DNA of 64,000 bases from Roseococcus sp. SDR (lineage in GTDB: Bacteria > Pseudomonadota > Alphaproteobacteria > Acetobacterales > Acetobacteraceae): contig NZ_JAHRCU010000013.1 in the NCBI RefSeq assembly GCF_019083995.1, positions 88,205 to 152,204 of the forward strand, in the 5' to 3' direction. This document shows, piece by piece, positions 43,117 to 51,632 of the stretch; position 1 is the first letter of the stretch, and each line of letters starts with the position of its first letter. A program made the translations under genes and the position numbers. The notes under the pieces were generated by a model, which ran no database searches, had not been told where the DNA came from, and saw only the letters and a program-made list of their open reading frames with translations.

Positions 43117-43857
43117 ATGAGCACACCCGTCCAGCCGCGCCCGGCCGCCACCATCCTCCTGCTGCGCGACGGCAGAGAGGGCCTCGAAGTCCTCATGGTC
43201 GCCCGCGCGCGGGAGGTGGATTTCGCCTCCGGCGCTCTGGTCTTCCCTGGCGGGCGCGTCGAGACGACGGATGCGGCGTTGGCCCCGGCCGATGATCCGC
43301 TCGGCGCCTTTCGCGTTGCCGCCATTCGCGAGGCCTGGGAGGAGTCGGGCATCCTGCTCGCGCATCCACCCGGGCCCGAGGTGCCGGCCGAGGGCGAATT
43401 TCTGGCGCACCTGCATGCCCGGGGCCTGAGGCCGAACCATGCGGCGCTGACGCCCTTCGCGCATTGGATCACGCCGGCGCACAGCCCGAAGCGGTTCGAC
43501 ACGCATTTCTTCCTGGCCCATGCCCCGGAGGGCCAGGAGGCGATCCATGACGGGAGGGAAGCGGTGGAGGCCGTCTGGATCCGGCCCGGGCACGCCCTGG
43601 CCGAGGCCGAGGCCGGACGGCGGACGCTCGTCTTCGCGACCCGGCTGAACCTGGAGCGTCTGGCGCGCCACCAGGCGGCGGAGGAAGCCATCGCCACCGC
43701 GCGCGCCACGCCCATCGTGACCGTGATGCCCGAACCGCTGCCCGATGGCGCGGGCGGGACCCTGCTGCGGATTCCGGAGGCCGCGGGCTATGGCGGCAGC
43801 CTCTTCGCGGCCAAGGGCCCCCCCGCATCGGGCGGACGGTGGCCCGGCCAGAGATAG
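43117..43857 (+). CDS. NUDIX hydrolase (NUDT19-like)
   Basis: The 246-residue protein has an ATILLLRDGREGLEVLMVAR start and a split Nudix box. GGRVE at the front is followed, after an insertion of about 20 residues, by REAWEESGI. This matches the NUDT19/RP2p-type CoA-diphosphatase-like group rather than compact MutT enzymes. FAHWITPAHSPKRFDTHFFL is also typical of that group. It hydrolyses a nucleoside diphosphate linked to another moiety, possibly CoA; the substrate is inferred. It ends 11 bp before the pirin start. Confidence 0.85.
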   Translation: MSTPVQPRPAATILLLRDGREGLEVLMVARAREVDFASGALVFPGGRVETTDAALAPADDPLGAFRVAAIREAWEESGILLAHPPGPEVPAEGEFLAHLHARGLRPNHAALTPFAHWITPAHSPKRFDTHFFLAHAPEGQEAIHDGREAVEAVWIRPGHALAEAEAGRRTLVFATRLNLERLARHQAAEEAIATARATPIVTVMPEPLPDGAGGTLLRIPEAAGYGGSLFAAKGPPASGGRWPGQR

Positions 43858-43868
43858 GGATTTGCCCG

Positions 43869-44744
43869 ATGATCGAGAGCGTGATCCTCCCGCGCGCGCA
43901 TGACGTGGGCGGGTTCGAGGTTCGGCGTGCCCTGCCGACACGCGAGCGGCAGATGATCGGGCCCTTCATCTTCTTCGACCAGATGGGCCCCGGCGAGTTC
44001 CTGACCGGGCAGGGCCTCGATGTGCGGCCGCACCCGCATATCGGCCTCTCCACCGTGACCTATCTCTTCGAGGGCGAGATCCTGCACCGGGACAGCCTGG
44101 GGTCCAAGCAGCCGATCCAACCCGGCGCGCTCAACTGGATGACGGCGGGGCAGGGGATCGCCCATTCGGAGCGGACCGCGCCCGGCTTGCGCGCGCATCG
44201 CAACCGCCTCTTCGGCATCCAGTCCTGGGCTGCGCTGCCCGCTTCGCTGGAGGAGACGGCGCCCGCCTTCGCCCATCACCCAGCCGAGGCGCTGCCCGTG
44301 ATCGAAGACCAGGGCGCCCGGCTCCGTCTGGTGGCCGGCGAGGGCTGGGGGCAGCGAGCCCCGGTCGAGACGCATTGGCCGCTCTTCTACGCCGATCTGG
44401 AACTTGCGCCCGGCGCCGACTGCCCCTTGCCTGACCATCACGAGGAGCGTGGTGCCTATGTGGTGCAGGGCGCCGTTTCGGTGGCGGGCCAGGTCTTCGA
44501 CGCCGGCCGGATGCTGGTGTTCCGCGCGGGGGACCGGATCTCGATCCGGGGCGAAGGGCAGGGGGCGCGCCTCCTTCTGCTGGGCGGCGCCGTGATGGAC
44601 GGCCCGCGGCACATCTTCTGGAACTTCGTCTCCTCGCGCCGGGAGCGGATCGAGCAGGCCAAGGCGGATTGGGCGGCCGGGCGCTTCGCCAAGGTCCCGG
44701 GCGACGATAAGGACTTCATACCTCTCCCTGTGAAGAGAGGTTAA
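43869..44744 (+). CDS. Pirin-family cupin protein
   Basis: The 291-residue bicupin protein has the pirin metal site RPHPHIGLSTVTYLFEGEIL (two His), a His in HRDSLGSKQPI and Glu in IAHSERT. FFDQMGPGEF precedes it and a C-terminal pirin domain follows (DHHEERGAYVVQGAVSVAGQ). Bacterial pirins include quercetinases and regulators of pyruvate dehydrogenase; the role here is not known. It ends 10 bp from the convergent mazG stop. Confidence 0.92.
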   Translation: MIESVILPRAHDVGGFEVRRALPTRERQMIGPFIFFDQMGPGEFLTGQGLDVRPHPHIGLSTVTYLFEGEILHRDSLGSKQPIQPGALNWMTAGQGIAHSERTAPGLRAHRNRLFGIQSWAALPASLEETAPAFAHHPAEALPVIEDQGARLRLVAGEGWGQRAPVETHWPLFYADLELAPGADCPLPDHHEERGAYVVQGAVSVAGQVFDAGRMLVFRAGDRISIRGEGQGARLLLLGGAVMDGPRHIFWNFVSSRRERIEQAKADWAAGRFAKVPGDDKDFIPLPVKRG

Positions 44745-44754
44745 AATCCTAGGA

Positions 44755-45561
44755 CTATAGGCCGCTCCGCTTGGCCAGAATCCATTCCTGTTCCATTTCA
44801 TCCAGGGTGGCATCGGCCGGGCTGCGGCCTTGGGAGGCCAGCGCGGCCTCGACCGCGCCGAAGCGCCGTTCGAACTTGGCATTGGCCTGGCCAATGCAGC
44901 TTTCGGGGTCGAGATCCAGCTTCCGGGCCAGGTTGGCGAGCACGAAGAGCAGGTCTCCCACCTCATCGGCCAGGCGGCCGGGCACGGCGCTCGGCAGTTC
45001 GGCGCGAAGCTCCGCCACTTCCTCGTCGAGCTTGTCCAGGACCGCGTAAGCATCCGGCCAGTCGAAACCCACACGGGCGGCGCGGCGGGTCAGCTTCGCG
45101 GCGCGCGTCAGTCCGGGCAGGGCAGCCGCCACTCCGGCAAGGACGCCGGTTTCGGCCCTTGAGGCGCGCTCGGCCAGCTTCTGAACCTCCCAGGCCTCGG
45201 TTTGGGCCTCGGCGGTGGCGATCTCGGCGCTCCCGAAGACGTGCGGATGGCGGCGGATCATCTTGGCGGTGACGCCGGCGGCCACATCCTCGAACCGGAA
45301 CCAGCCGCGCTCCTGCGCCATCTGCGCGTGATAGACGACCTGGAGCAGCAGATCGCCCAGTTCATCCTGAAGCGCCGCCGGGTCCGGCCCGCGCTGGATC
45401 ACATCCGCCACCTCATGCGCTTCTTCCACCGTGTAGGGCGCGATGGAGGCGAAATCCTGCACGATGTCCCATGGGCAGCCGCTTACCGGATCGCGCAGCC
45501 GCGCCATCACATCGAGCAGGGCCTGCATGGCGGGGCCAGAGGCGGGACGGGGGTCGGTCAT
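44755..45561 (-). CDS. mazG: Nucleoside triphosphate pyrophosphohydrolase MazG
   Basis: This cytosolic house-cleaning enzyme converts NTPs to NMPs and pyrophosphate. The 268-residue product has two MazG domains. The first has CPWDIVQDFASIAPYTVEEA, EVADVI and ELGDLLLQVVYHAQMA with the metal-binding Glu/Asp residues. The second repeats the pattern near 185-235 (VLDKLDEEVAELRAEL, ADEVGDLLFVLANLARKL). An AT-rich palindrome lies about 35 bp upstream of the start. The next gene upstream on this strand ends 86 bp away. Confidence 0.95.
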   Translation of the reverse strand: MTDPRPASGPAMQALLDVMARLRDPVSGCPWDIVQDFASIAPYTVEEAHEVADVIQRGPDPAALQDELGDLLLQVVYHAQMAQERGWFRFEDVAAGVTAKMIRRHPHVFGSAEIATAEAQTEAWEVQKLAERASRAETGVLAGVAAALPGLTRAAKLTRRAARVGFDWPDAYAVLDKLDEEVAELRAELPSAVPGRLADEVGDLLFVLANLARKLDLDPESCIGQANAKFERRFGAVEAALASQGRSPADATLDEMEQEWILAKRSGL

Positions 45562-45595
45562 GGGCGGCTCCGGTTATGCACAGGTCGATTTGTCG

Positions 45596-45611
45596 CATAA
45601 TCTTTATTATG
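45596..45611. promoter_or_regulatory. AT-rich palindrome upstream of mazG (candidate operator)
   Basis: CATAAT (45596-45601) and ATTATG (45606-45611) form a perfect dyad around CTTT. It stands out as an AT-rich patch in a very GC-rich sequence and lies 35 bp upstream of mazG within an 86-bp gap. A regulator site or promoter element is plausible; no known consensus was matched. Confidence 0.35.
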
Positions 45612-45647
45612 GAAAGAAAAGCCCTGGGGAAAAGCCTGTGGATGGGC

Positions 45648-46451
45648 TCATCCGGGCACGTCGAGGGTCAGGCCGTCGAAGCCGAGCTCGACCCCCTTCG
45701 GTAGCCGGGCCGAGATTCGGGCGTAATCCATCCGGTCCCCCAGATGCGTCAGCACCGTGCGTCGTGGGCGGATCTCGTCGCGCCAGGCCAGCACCTGATC
45801 GAGTCCGGCATGCACCGGATTCTGGTCGCCGGGCTGCATGCAGCTCACCACCCAGGTATCGAGGCCGTGCAGCTTCGCGAGGCTCTCGGCCGGCATGCGG
45901 ATCACGTCAGTCGTGTAGGCGAAGCGCCCGATCCTGAGCCCAAGGCTTCGCGTGGCGCCGTGATCCATGTCGAGCAATTCGCAAGCGATTCCACCCAGCG
46001 CCACCGGTCCGCCCGGGGCTACAACCTGCCCGTCGAGCACGGGCCGATAGAAGAAGCCGGTCGGCGCCAGGAAGGCATAGGCGAAGCGTGCCTTCAGCTC
46101 GGCGAGCGTCGTCGCGCTGGCATGGAGTGGCAGGACGGCGCCCATGGAGCGATTGATGGCCCGCATTTCGTCCAGGCCAGCGATGTGGTCGGCATGGGCA
46201 TGGGTGACCAGCAGCGCATCCAGGCGCGTGACGCGTGCGCCCAGCAACTGGGTCCTGACATCGGGCCCCGCATCCACCAGCAAGGCTCGGCCATCGGCGG
46301 ACTGCACCAGCGCTGAGGTCCGCATGCGCCGATTGCGGGGCTCGGTGGGATCGCATTCTCCCCATTGGCCAGCCCCGTCGGGGCCTCCCACGGCCGGTAC
46401 CCCTTGCGAGGGCCCTGTGCCGAGCAGCGTGACCCTCAGCCCCTGGCTCAT
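45648..46451 (-). CDS. MBL-fold phosphoribosyl 1,2-cyclic phosphate phosphodiesterase-like protein (PhnP-like)
   Basis: The 267-residue metallo-beta-lactamase-fold hydrolase has the metal-binding THAHADHIAG (His84, His86, Asp88, His89), a GTGPSQGVPAVGG start, DMDHGATRSLGLRIG and YTTDVIRMP, then LTHLGDRMDY. These match PhnP-type phosphodiesterases. A three-Cys/His structural zinc site in PhnP corresponds loosely to the CDPTEPRNRR region here. It overlaps tatD by 4 bp. The tatD-MBL pair downstream of metG is widely conserved in alphaproteobacteria. Confidence 0.85.
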   Translation of the reverse strand: MSQGLRVTLLGTGPSQGVPAVGGPDGAGQWGECDPTEPRNRRMRTSALVQSADGRALLVDAGPDVRTQLLGARVTRLDALLVTHAHADHIAGLDEMRAINRSMGAVLPLHASATTLAELKARFAYAFLAPTGFFYRPVLDGQVVAPGGPVALGGIACELLDMDHGATRSLGLRIGRFAYTTDVIRMPAESLAKLHGLDTWVVSCMQPGDQNPVHAGLDQVLAWRDEIRPRRTVLTHLGDRMDYARISARLPKGVELGFDGLTLDVPG

Positions 46452-47218
46452 GTGGCCTTGGGATAGAGGCGATGGAAATTCTCGCTGGTGATCCGCCCGA
46501 TCTCCTCGACGCTCACGCCGCGACATTCGGCCAGGACCTTAGCGGTATGCGCGGTGAAGCCGGGCTCGCAACGTTTTCCGCGGAGCGGCACGGGCGCGAG
46601 GTAGGGCGAATCCGTCTCGAGCAGCAGACGATCGAGCGGCAGCCGCGCGGCGACCTCGCGCAGTTCGGCGGATTTCGGGAAGGTCAGGATGCCGGAGAAG
46701 GAGATGTAACCACCCATCTCCACCGCTGAATCAGCAAGTTGCGGTGTTGAGCTAAAGCAGTGCAGGAGGAAGGGAAAGGCGCCCCCTGCCCGCTCCTCGG
46801 CCAGGATCCGCGTGATGTCGTCATCCGCCTCGCGCGCATGGATGGCAAGCGGCAGACGGGACTCCCGCGCGGCGCGGCAATGGCGACGAAATCCCTCCTG
46901 CTGAACCTCCCGCGGCGACTTGTCGTAGAAATAGTCCAGCCCGCTTTCGCCCAGGCCGATGATGCGAGGGTGATCCGCCAAGGCGACGAGCTCCTCGACA
47001 CTCGGCATCACGCCCTCGGCCGCGCGGTGCGGATGAACGCCGACCGTGCCCCAGACCTGCGGGAAGCGCTCCACCAAGGCCCGCACAGCCGCCGCCTGGG
47101 GCACAGAGGTGCCGATCGTGACCATGCGCGTCACGCCGGCCGCAGCCGCTCGCGCCAGGATCTCCTCGATCTCGGTCTCGGCGAAGTAGTCCAGGTGGCA
47201 GTGTGAATCGATGATCAT
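46448..47218 (-). CDS. tatD: TatD-family deoxyribonuclease
   Basis: The 256-residue TIM-barrel metal-dependent hydrolase has the family motifs MIIDSHCHLD (His6, His8), TVGVHPHRA, GLGESGLDYFYDKSP, HAREADDD, LHCFSS and LETDSPYLAPVPLRGK. TatD enzymes degrade DNA and may act in repair or apoptosis-like DNA breakdown. The start at 47218 is canonical; the longer open frame upstream runs into metG. Only 7 bp separate it from the metG stop. Confidence 0.95.
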   Translation of the reverse strand: MIIDSHCHLDYFAETEIEEILARAAAAGVTRMVTIGTSVPQAAAVRALVERFPQVWGTVGVHPHRAAEGVMPSVEELVALADHPRIIGLGESGLDYFYDKSPREVQQEGFRRHCRAARESRLPLAIHAREADDDITRILAEERAGGAFPFLLHCFSSTPQLADSAVEMGGYISFSGILTFPKSAELREVAARLPLDRLLLETDSPYLAPVPLRGKRCEPGFTAHTAKVLAECRGVSVEEIGRITSENFHRLYPKAT

Positions 47219-47225
47219 CAGAATG

Positions 47226-48752
47226 TTAACCGACGCTCTCAACCTTGCGGAACAAGGGAGATGGAGGCGGCAGCATATGCCCCTCTGGCAGCGGAAGGGC
47301 CAAGGCGGCGAGGCTGCGCGCGTCTGGCGGCACGCCCAACTGGTCGAGCAGCGCCGCCATGCTGCCCGGCATGAAAGGCTGCAGCACGGTCGCATAGGCG
47401 CGCAACGCCGTGTGCAGGTGGCGCAGGACCACGGCCATCCGTACGGGGTCGGTCTTCTTCAGGGCCCAGGGCGCCTGGACGGTGATGTAGCCATTGGCGC
47501 CGCGCACCTGGGCGAAGATCTCCTCCAGCGCCAGGTGGTATTGCTGGCTTTCCAGCAGCTTGCCGACCGTCTCGGGCAGACTCGTCAGCGGGTCAAGCAG
47601 CGCGCCATCCGCCTCTGCCGGCGCCGCGGGCGCGGGCAGCTTACCCTCGCAATTGCGCTGGATGAGGGAGAGCGTGCGGTTGGCCAGGTTGCCAAGCACA
47701 TCCGCCAATTCGCCATTCAACCGGTTCACCAGGGCGCCGCGTGCGAAATCGCCATCCTGGCCGAAGGGCACTTCGCGGAGCAGGAAGTAGCGCACGGGAT
47801 CGAGCCCGAACTCCTCCACCAGGGCGAGAGGATCAATCACATTCCCCAGGGATTTGCTGATCTTCTGCCCCTCATTGGTCCACCAGCCATGGGCGAAGAC
47901 GCGCTTCGGCGGCGGCAGGTCGGCCGCCATGAGGAAGGCCGGCCAATAGATGGCGTGGAAGCGAAGGATATCCTTGCCGACGAAATGAACATCGGCCGGC
48001 CAGAACTTCCAGAGTGCAGCGTTTTCATCGGGATACCCCATGGCCGTGATGTAATTTGTGAGGGCATCCAGCCACACATACATCACATGCGCCTCATCTC
48101 CCGGCACCGGCACGCCCCAGCGGAAGGAGGTTCGCGAGATGGAGAGGTCCGAGAGGCCGGACTTGATGAAGCTGATCACCTCATTGCGGCGGCTGGAAGG
48201 CGCGATGAAATCCGGATTGATCTCGTAGTATTCCAGCAACTTGTCAGCCCAAGCTGAGAGACGGAAGAAGTAGGAAGGCTCCCTCACCCACTCCACCGGC
48301 GCGCCCGAGGGGGCGTATTTCACGCCATCCCGCTCGGTCAGCTCGTCGGGGCCGTAAAAGGCTTCGTCGCGTACCGCGTACCAGCCCTCATAGGCGCCGA
48401 GATAGATTTGCCCACGTTCGGCCAGCCGCTTCCACAGCGCCTGGCAGGCCTCGTAATGGCGCTTCTCCGTCGTGCGGATGAAGCCGTCATTGGAAAAGCC
48501 CATGGTGTGCGTCAGGTCGCGAAAGGCCTGGCTCACACGGTCGGTGAAGGCCTGGGGGGCCTCGCCGGCATCCTGCGCGGCCTTTTCCACCTTCTGCCCG
48601 TGCTCATCCGTGCCGGTCAGGAAATAGACCTCCCGCCCCGCCAGCCGGTGCCAGCGGGCCAGCACATCGGTCGCCAGGCTCGTATAGGCATGGCCGATAT
48701 GCGGCTTGTCATTCACATAATAGATGGGAGTGGTCAGGTAGATCGGGCTCAT
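47226..48752 (-). CDS. metG: Methionyl-tRNA synthetase
   Basis: The 508-residue class I synthetase carries the HIGH motif (residues 18-21, PHIGHAYTS) and KISKS (297-301, EGQKISKSLGN). It has the short connective region of MetRS type 2, with no four-cysteine zinc knuckle. It ends soon after the anticodon-binding helices and lacks the C-terminal EMAP/Arc1p-like tRNA-binding domain. This is normal for alphaproteobacteria. It attaches methionine to initiator and elongator tRNAs. It is 20 bp from holB. Confidence 0.97.
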   Translation of the reverse strand: MSPIYLTTPIYYVNDKPHIGHAYTSLATDVLARWHRLAGREVYFLTGTDEHGQKVEKAAQDAGEAPQAFTDRVSQAFRDLTHTMGFSNDGFIRTTEKRHYEACQALWKRLAERGQIYLGAYEGWYAVRDEAFYGPDELTERDGVKYAPSGAPVEWVREPSYFFRLSAWADKLLEYYEINPDFIAPSSRRNEVISFIKSGLSDLSISRTSFRWGVPVPGDEAHVMYVWLDALTNYITAMGYPDENAALWKFWPADVHFVGKDILRFHAIYWPAFLMAADLPPPKRVFAHGWWTNEGQKISKSLGNVIDPLALVEEFGLDPVRYFLLREVPFGQDGDFARGALVNRLNGELADVLGNLANRTLSLIQRNCEGKLPAPAAPAEADGALLDPLTSLPETVGKLLESQQYHLALEEIFAQVRGANGYITVQAPWALKKTDPVRMAVVLRHLHTALRAYATVLQPFMPGSMAALLDQLGVPPDARSLAALALPLPEGHMLPPPSPLFRKVESVG

Positions 48753-48772
48753 GCCTGACCTATGAAGCGCCT

Positions 48773-49762
48773 CTAGCGCCCCCGCAAGGTGTCCATCGCG
48801 ACGAGAACCGCCTGGCGCCGGTCCAGCGAGAGGCGCTCCGTCTCCTGGACGAGCTTGCCAACGGCCTCAGCCGCTTCGACCCACTCGGTCAGCGGGCGCG
48901 GGTTGAGCCAGGGCGCAGGCGCCTCGCCCCGCGCGGCCGCCCGCACCGCCTGAGAAAGGCCACGCAGCAGCAGGTTGAAGAAGGCCGGGAAGGCCAGGGC
49001 CGCCTCGCGTCCCGCGATGCGGTCCGCCAGCGCATGGGCGGCCAGGCCGCGCGGAAGATCCCGAAGCGTGGCGTCGGCGAGGCGGGCGAGCTCCACCCCC
49101 TCCCCTTGCGCCAATTCCAGCGCCCGGCCGGGCGAACCCTCCGCCAGGCGGATCAGTTCCATCCGGTCCATCCGCGACAGGTCCGGCAGCCAGCCCGAGA
49201 GCAGCCGCTCCATTGCCGCGTCGTCCAGGCCGAACAGGTCGAGCCGCCGGCACCGGCTGCGGATGGTGGGCAAAAGCCGGCCGGGCGAGGCGGTGATCAG
49301 CAGCAGGACAGTGCGCGGTGGCGGCTCCTCCAGCGTTTTCAGGATGGTGTTGGCAGAGGCCGCCTCCATCGCCTCCACCTCGTCCATGACGACCACGCGC
49401 CATCCGCCTTCGGCCGCGGTGAAGTTCAGGAAGGCCCGGGCCTCCCGCGCCTCCTCCACCTTGATGATGCGCCGCTTGCCGGGCTCCGCCTGCGGCTCCA
49501 ACACCATGAGGTCCGGATGACTGCCGGCCGCAACGCGGCGGAACACCGGGTCCGTCTCGGGAACATGCAGGGCTTCGGTAGCGGGCGGTTGGCCGGCCAG
49601 CAGCCAGCGCGCGAAGCGATAGGCGAGCGTGGCCTTGCCAATGCCAGGCGGGCCGCAGAAGAGCCAGGCGTGATGCAGCCGGCCGGACTGCGCCGCCGCG
49701 GCAAGGCCGGCTGCAGCCTGCTCGTGTCCCACAAGGACCGGATTCCCACGGGGCGGAATCAC
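48773..49762 (-). CDS. holB: DNA polymerase III subunit delta'
   Basis: The 329-residue AAA+ protein of the clamp-loader complex has LVGHEQAAAGL, a Walker A motif GPPGIGKAT (about 37-45), EVEAMEAASANTILKTLEEP (Walker B and sensor region) and a SRCRRLDLFGLDD sensor. Delta' is the rigid subunit that opens the beta clamp. Its stop lies 20 bp from metG and its start overlaps the tmk stop by 4 bp. The tmk-holB coupling is typical. Confidence 0.95.
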   Translation of the reverse strand: MIPPRGNPVLVGHEQAAAGLAAAAQSGRLHHAWLFCGPPGIGKATLAYRFARWLLAGQPPATEALHVPETDPVFRRVAAGSHPDLMVLEPQAEPGKRRIIKVEEAREARAFLNFTAAEGGWRVVVMDEVEAMEAASANTILKTLEEPPPRTVLLLITASPGRLLPTIRSRCRRLDLFGLDDAAMERLLSGWLPDLSRMDRMELIRLAEGSPGRALELAQGEGVELARLADATLRDLPRGLAAHALADRIAGREAALAFPAFFNLLLRGLSQAVRAAARGEAPAPWLNPRPLTEWVEAAEAVGKLVQETERLSLDRRQAVLVAMDTLRGR

Positions 49763-50379
49763 GGCATGCCCAACCTTCCGCGCGCCACGGCGATCACGGC
49801 CGCAGAGACCTCTGCGAGCGGGCGTGATGCATCCAGCACCGCGATCCGGCCGGGTTCGGCCGCAGCCTGTGACAGGAAGGACTGCCTGATCCGCTCGTGG
49901 AAATCGAGACCGAGCCGGTCATACCGGTTGGCATCCCCGCGCGCCATGGCGCGTGCCAGGCCGAGTTCCACCGGGATGTCGAGGTAAAGTGTCAGGTCGG
50001 GCGCCGCCGTGCCCAGCGTGGCGGCCCGCAACTGCTCCCAGGTCCGGCGTGGCGCGCCCTGTCCGGCCACTTGGTAAGCCAAAGTGCTGTCAAAGAAGCG
50101 GTCGCAGACCACGAAACTGCCGGCCGCCAGACTCGGCGCGATGGTCTTGGCCCAATGCTCGCGCCGGGCGGCGAAGTGAAGGGCCATCTCGGCCACCGGG
50201 TCCCAGCCCGAACGTCCCAAGAGCAGGCCACGGATGGCCTCCGCTCCCGCGGAGCCGCCCGGCTCCCGCGTCCGAAGGACCGAATACCCAGACTCTGCGA
50301 GCCAAGCGGCCAGAAATTTTACCTGGGTTGTTTTTCCTGAGCCTTCGCCGCCTTCGAATGTGATGAGTCTGGGACTCAA
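49759..50379 (-). CDS. tmk: Thymidylate kinase
   Basis: The 206-residue P-loop kinase phosphorylates dTMP to dTDP. Motifs are TFEGGEGSGKTTQVKFLAAW with the P-loop, TREPGGSAGAEAIRGLLL, and the DR motif CDRFFDSTLAYQ. The lid region contains DANRYDRLGLDFHERI. It overlaps holB at its end and the carboxypeptidase gene at its start, each by 4 bp, showing strong operon packing. Confidence 0.96.
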   Translation of the reverse strand: MSPRLITFEGGEGSGKTTQVKFLAAWLAESGYSVLRTREPGGSAGAEAIRGLLLGRSGWDPVAEMALHFAARREHWAKTIAPSLAAGSFVVCDRFFDSTLAYQVAGQGAPRRTWEQLRAATLGTAAPDLTLYLDIPVELGLARAMARGDANRYDRLGLDFHERIRQSFLSQAAAEPGRIAVLDASRPLAEVSAAVIAVARGRLGMP

Positions 50380-51590
50380 ATCCGCCCGCCCATCATCTGT
50401 CCGATCACGGCAGGAATCCGGGCCAGAACGCCCAGCCGTTCCACATCAGCACCGGCATAAAGCGGAAGGGTCATGGGCGGCACGCCTCGCCCCGAGATCT
50501 CGAGCCGGCCGAGTTCCTGGCCCTTGACCACGGGCGCGGGCACCGGCGCCTCGTAGCGGATGCGCGCCTGCAGGCTGTCCCGCCACCCGCGGGGGACGGT
50601 CGCCACCACCTCCCGCCCGCCGATCAGCGGCACGGTCCGGCGATCGCCCAGGTGCACCGGTACCTCCTCGATCGTGTCGGCGGCGCGGAAGAGGACGACG
50701 TTGTCGAATTCGCGGAAGCCCCATTCCATCAGTCGCTCGGATTCCTCGGCCCGGGCGCGCATGGTGGGCAAGCCGCCCACCACCAGGATCAGCCGCCGCT
50801 CGCCCCGCCGCACGCTCGCGGTCAGGCCATAGCCCGCCTCCTCCGTATGGCCGGTCTTCAGCCCATCGGCGCCGGCGACGCGGCCCAGAAGAGGATTGCG
50901 GTTCTCCTGCGTGATGTTGTTCCAGCGGAAGCTGCGCTCGCTGTAGAAGCGGTAGAATTCCGGATGGTCCACGATGATGCGCCGCGCCAGGGTGGCGAGG
51001 TCCCGAGCCGTCATCCGATGCTCCGGATCCGGCCAGCCGGTGGCGTTGCGGAAGGTGCTGGAGGTGAGGCCGATCTGTCGCCCAAGGCTGGTGATCATCT
51101 CGGCGAAGGCGCGCTCGGAGCCTGAGATGTGCTCGGCCAGCACCACGCAGGCATCATTTCCGGACTGGATGATGACGCCGCGCGAGAGCTCCTCGACGGT
51201 TGCGGTGCTGCCGCGCTCCAGGAACATCTTCGAGCCGCCCATGCGCCAGGCGGCCTCGCTCACCGTCAGCGACTGATCCATGCGCAGCCGGCCCGCCTTC
51301 ACCTGGTCGAACACGGCATACATGGTCATCAGCTTGGACATGGAGGCGGGGGGCATGCGCTCATCCGCCTGCTTGTTCAGCAGCGTCGCCCCCGTCTCGA
51401 AATCCAGCAGCAGGACCGAGCGCGCGATGGTGTCCACCGGCCCGATCGGCGATTGCGCAGGTGAACTGGGCGGGCCGGCGGGGCGCGCGGGCTGCGGCCG
51501 CTGCGGCTGTGCGGGCGGGCGGTTCTGCGCCAGCGCCGGGGCGGCAAGCCCGAGCCCGGCGGAGGCGCCGATCATGGTCCGGCGAAACAT
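50376..51590 (-). CDS. D-alanyl-D-alanine carboxypeptidase (class C/A low-molecular-mass PBP)
   Basis: The 404-residue periplasmic enzyme has a signal (MFRRTMIGASAGLGLAAPAL) and a Pro/Gln-rich stretch. The SxxK motif is SMSK (83-86), followed by SGN (143-145) and KTG (245-247), the triad of serine DD-peptidases. A C-terminal PBP5-like beta domain (about 300-404) is present. It trims pentapeptide stem peptides. It is coupled to tmk downstream. Upstream lie rlpA and mltB, so the run is a wall-remodelling cluster. The symbol dacA or dacC cannot be decided from sequence alone. Confidence 0.92.
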   Translation of the reverse strand: MFRRTMIGASAGLGLAAPALAQNRPPAQPQRPQPARPAGPPSSPAQSPIGPVDTIARSVLLLDFETGATLLNKQADERMPPASMSKLMTMYAVFDQVKAGRLRMDQSLTVSEAAWRMGGSKMFLERGSTATVEELSRGVIIQSGNDACVVLAEHISGSERAFAEMITSLGRQIGLTSSTFRNATGWPDPEHRMTARDLATLARRIIVDHPEFYRFYSERSFRWNNITQENRNPLLGRVAGADGLKTGHTEEAGYGLTASVRRGERRLILVVGGLPTMRARAEESERLMEWGFREFDNVVLFRAADTIEEVPVHLGDRRTVPLIGGREVVATVPRGWRDSLQARIRYEAPVPAPVVKGQELGRLEISGRGVPPMTLPLYAGADVERLGVLARIPAVIGQMMGGRI

Positions 51591-51632
51591 CTCGATTCCC
51601 TTGGCGACAGGTCCAGGCAATACGCTGCGGCT

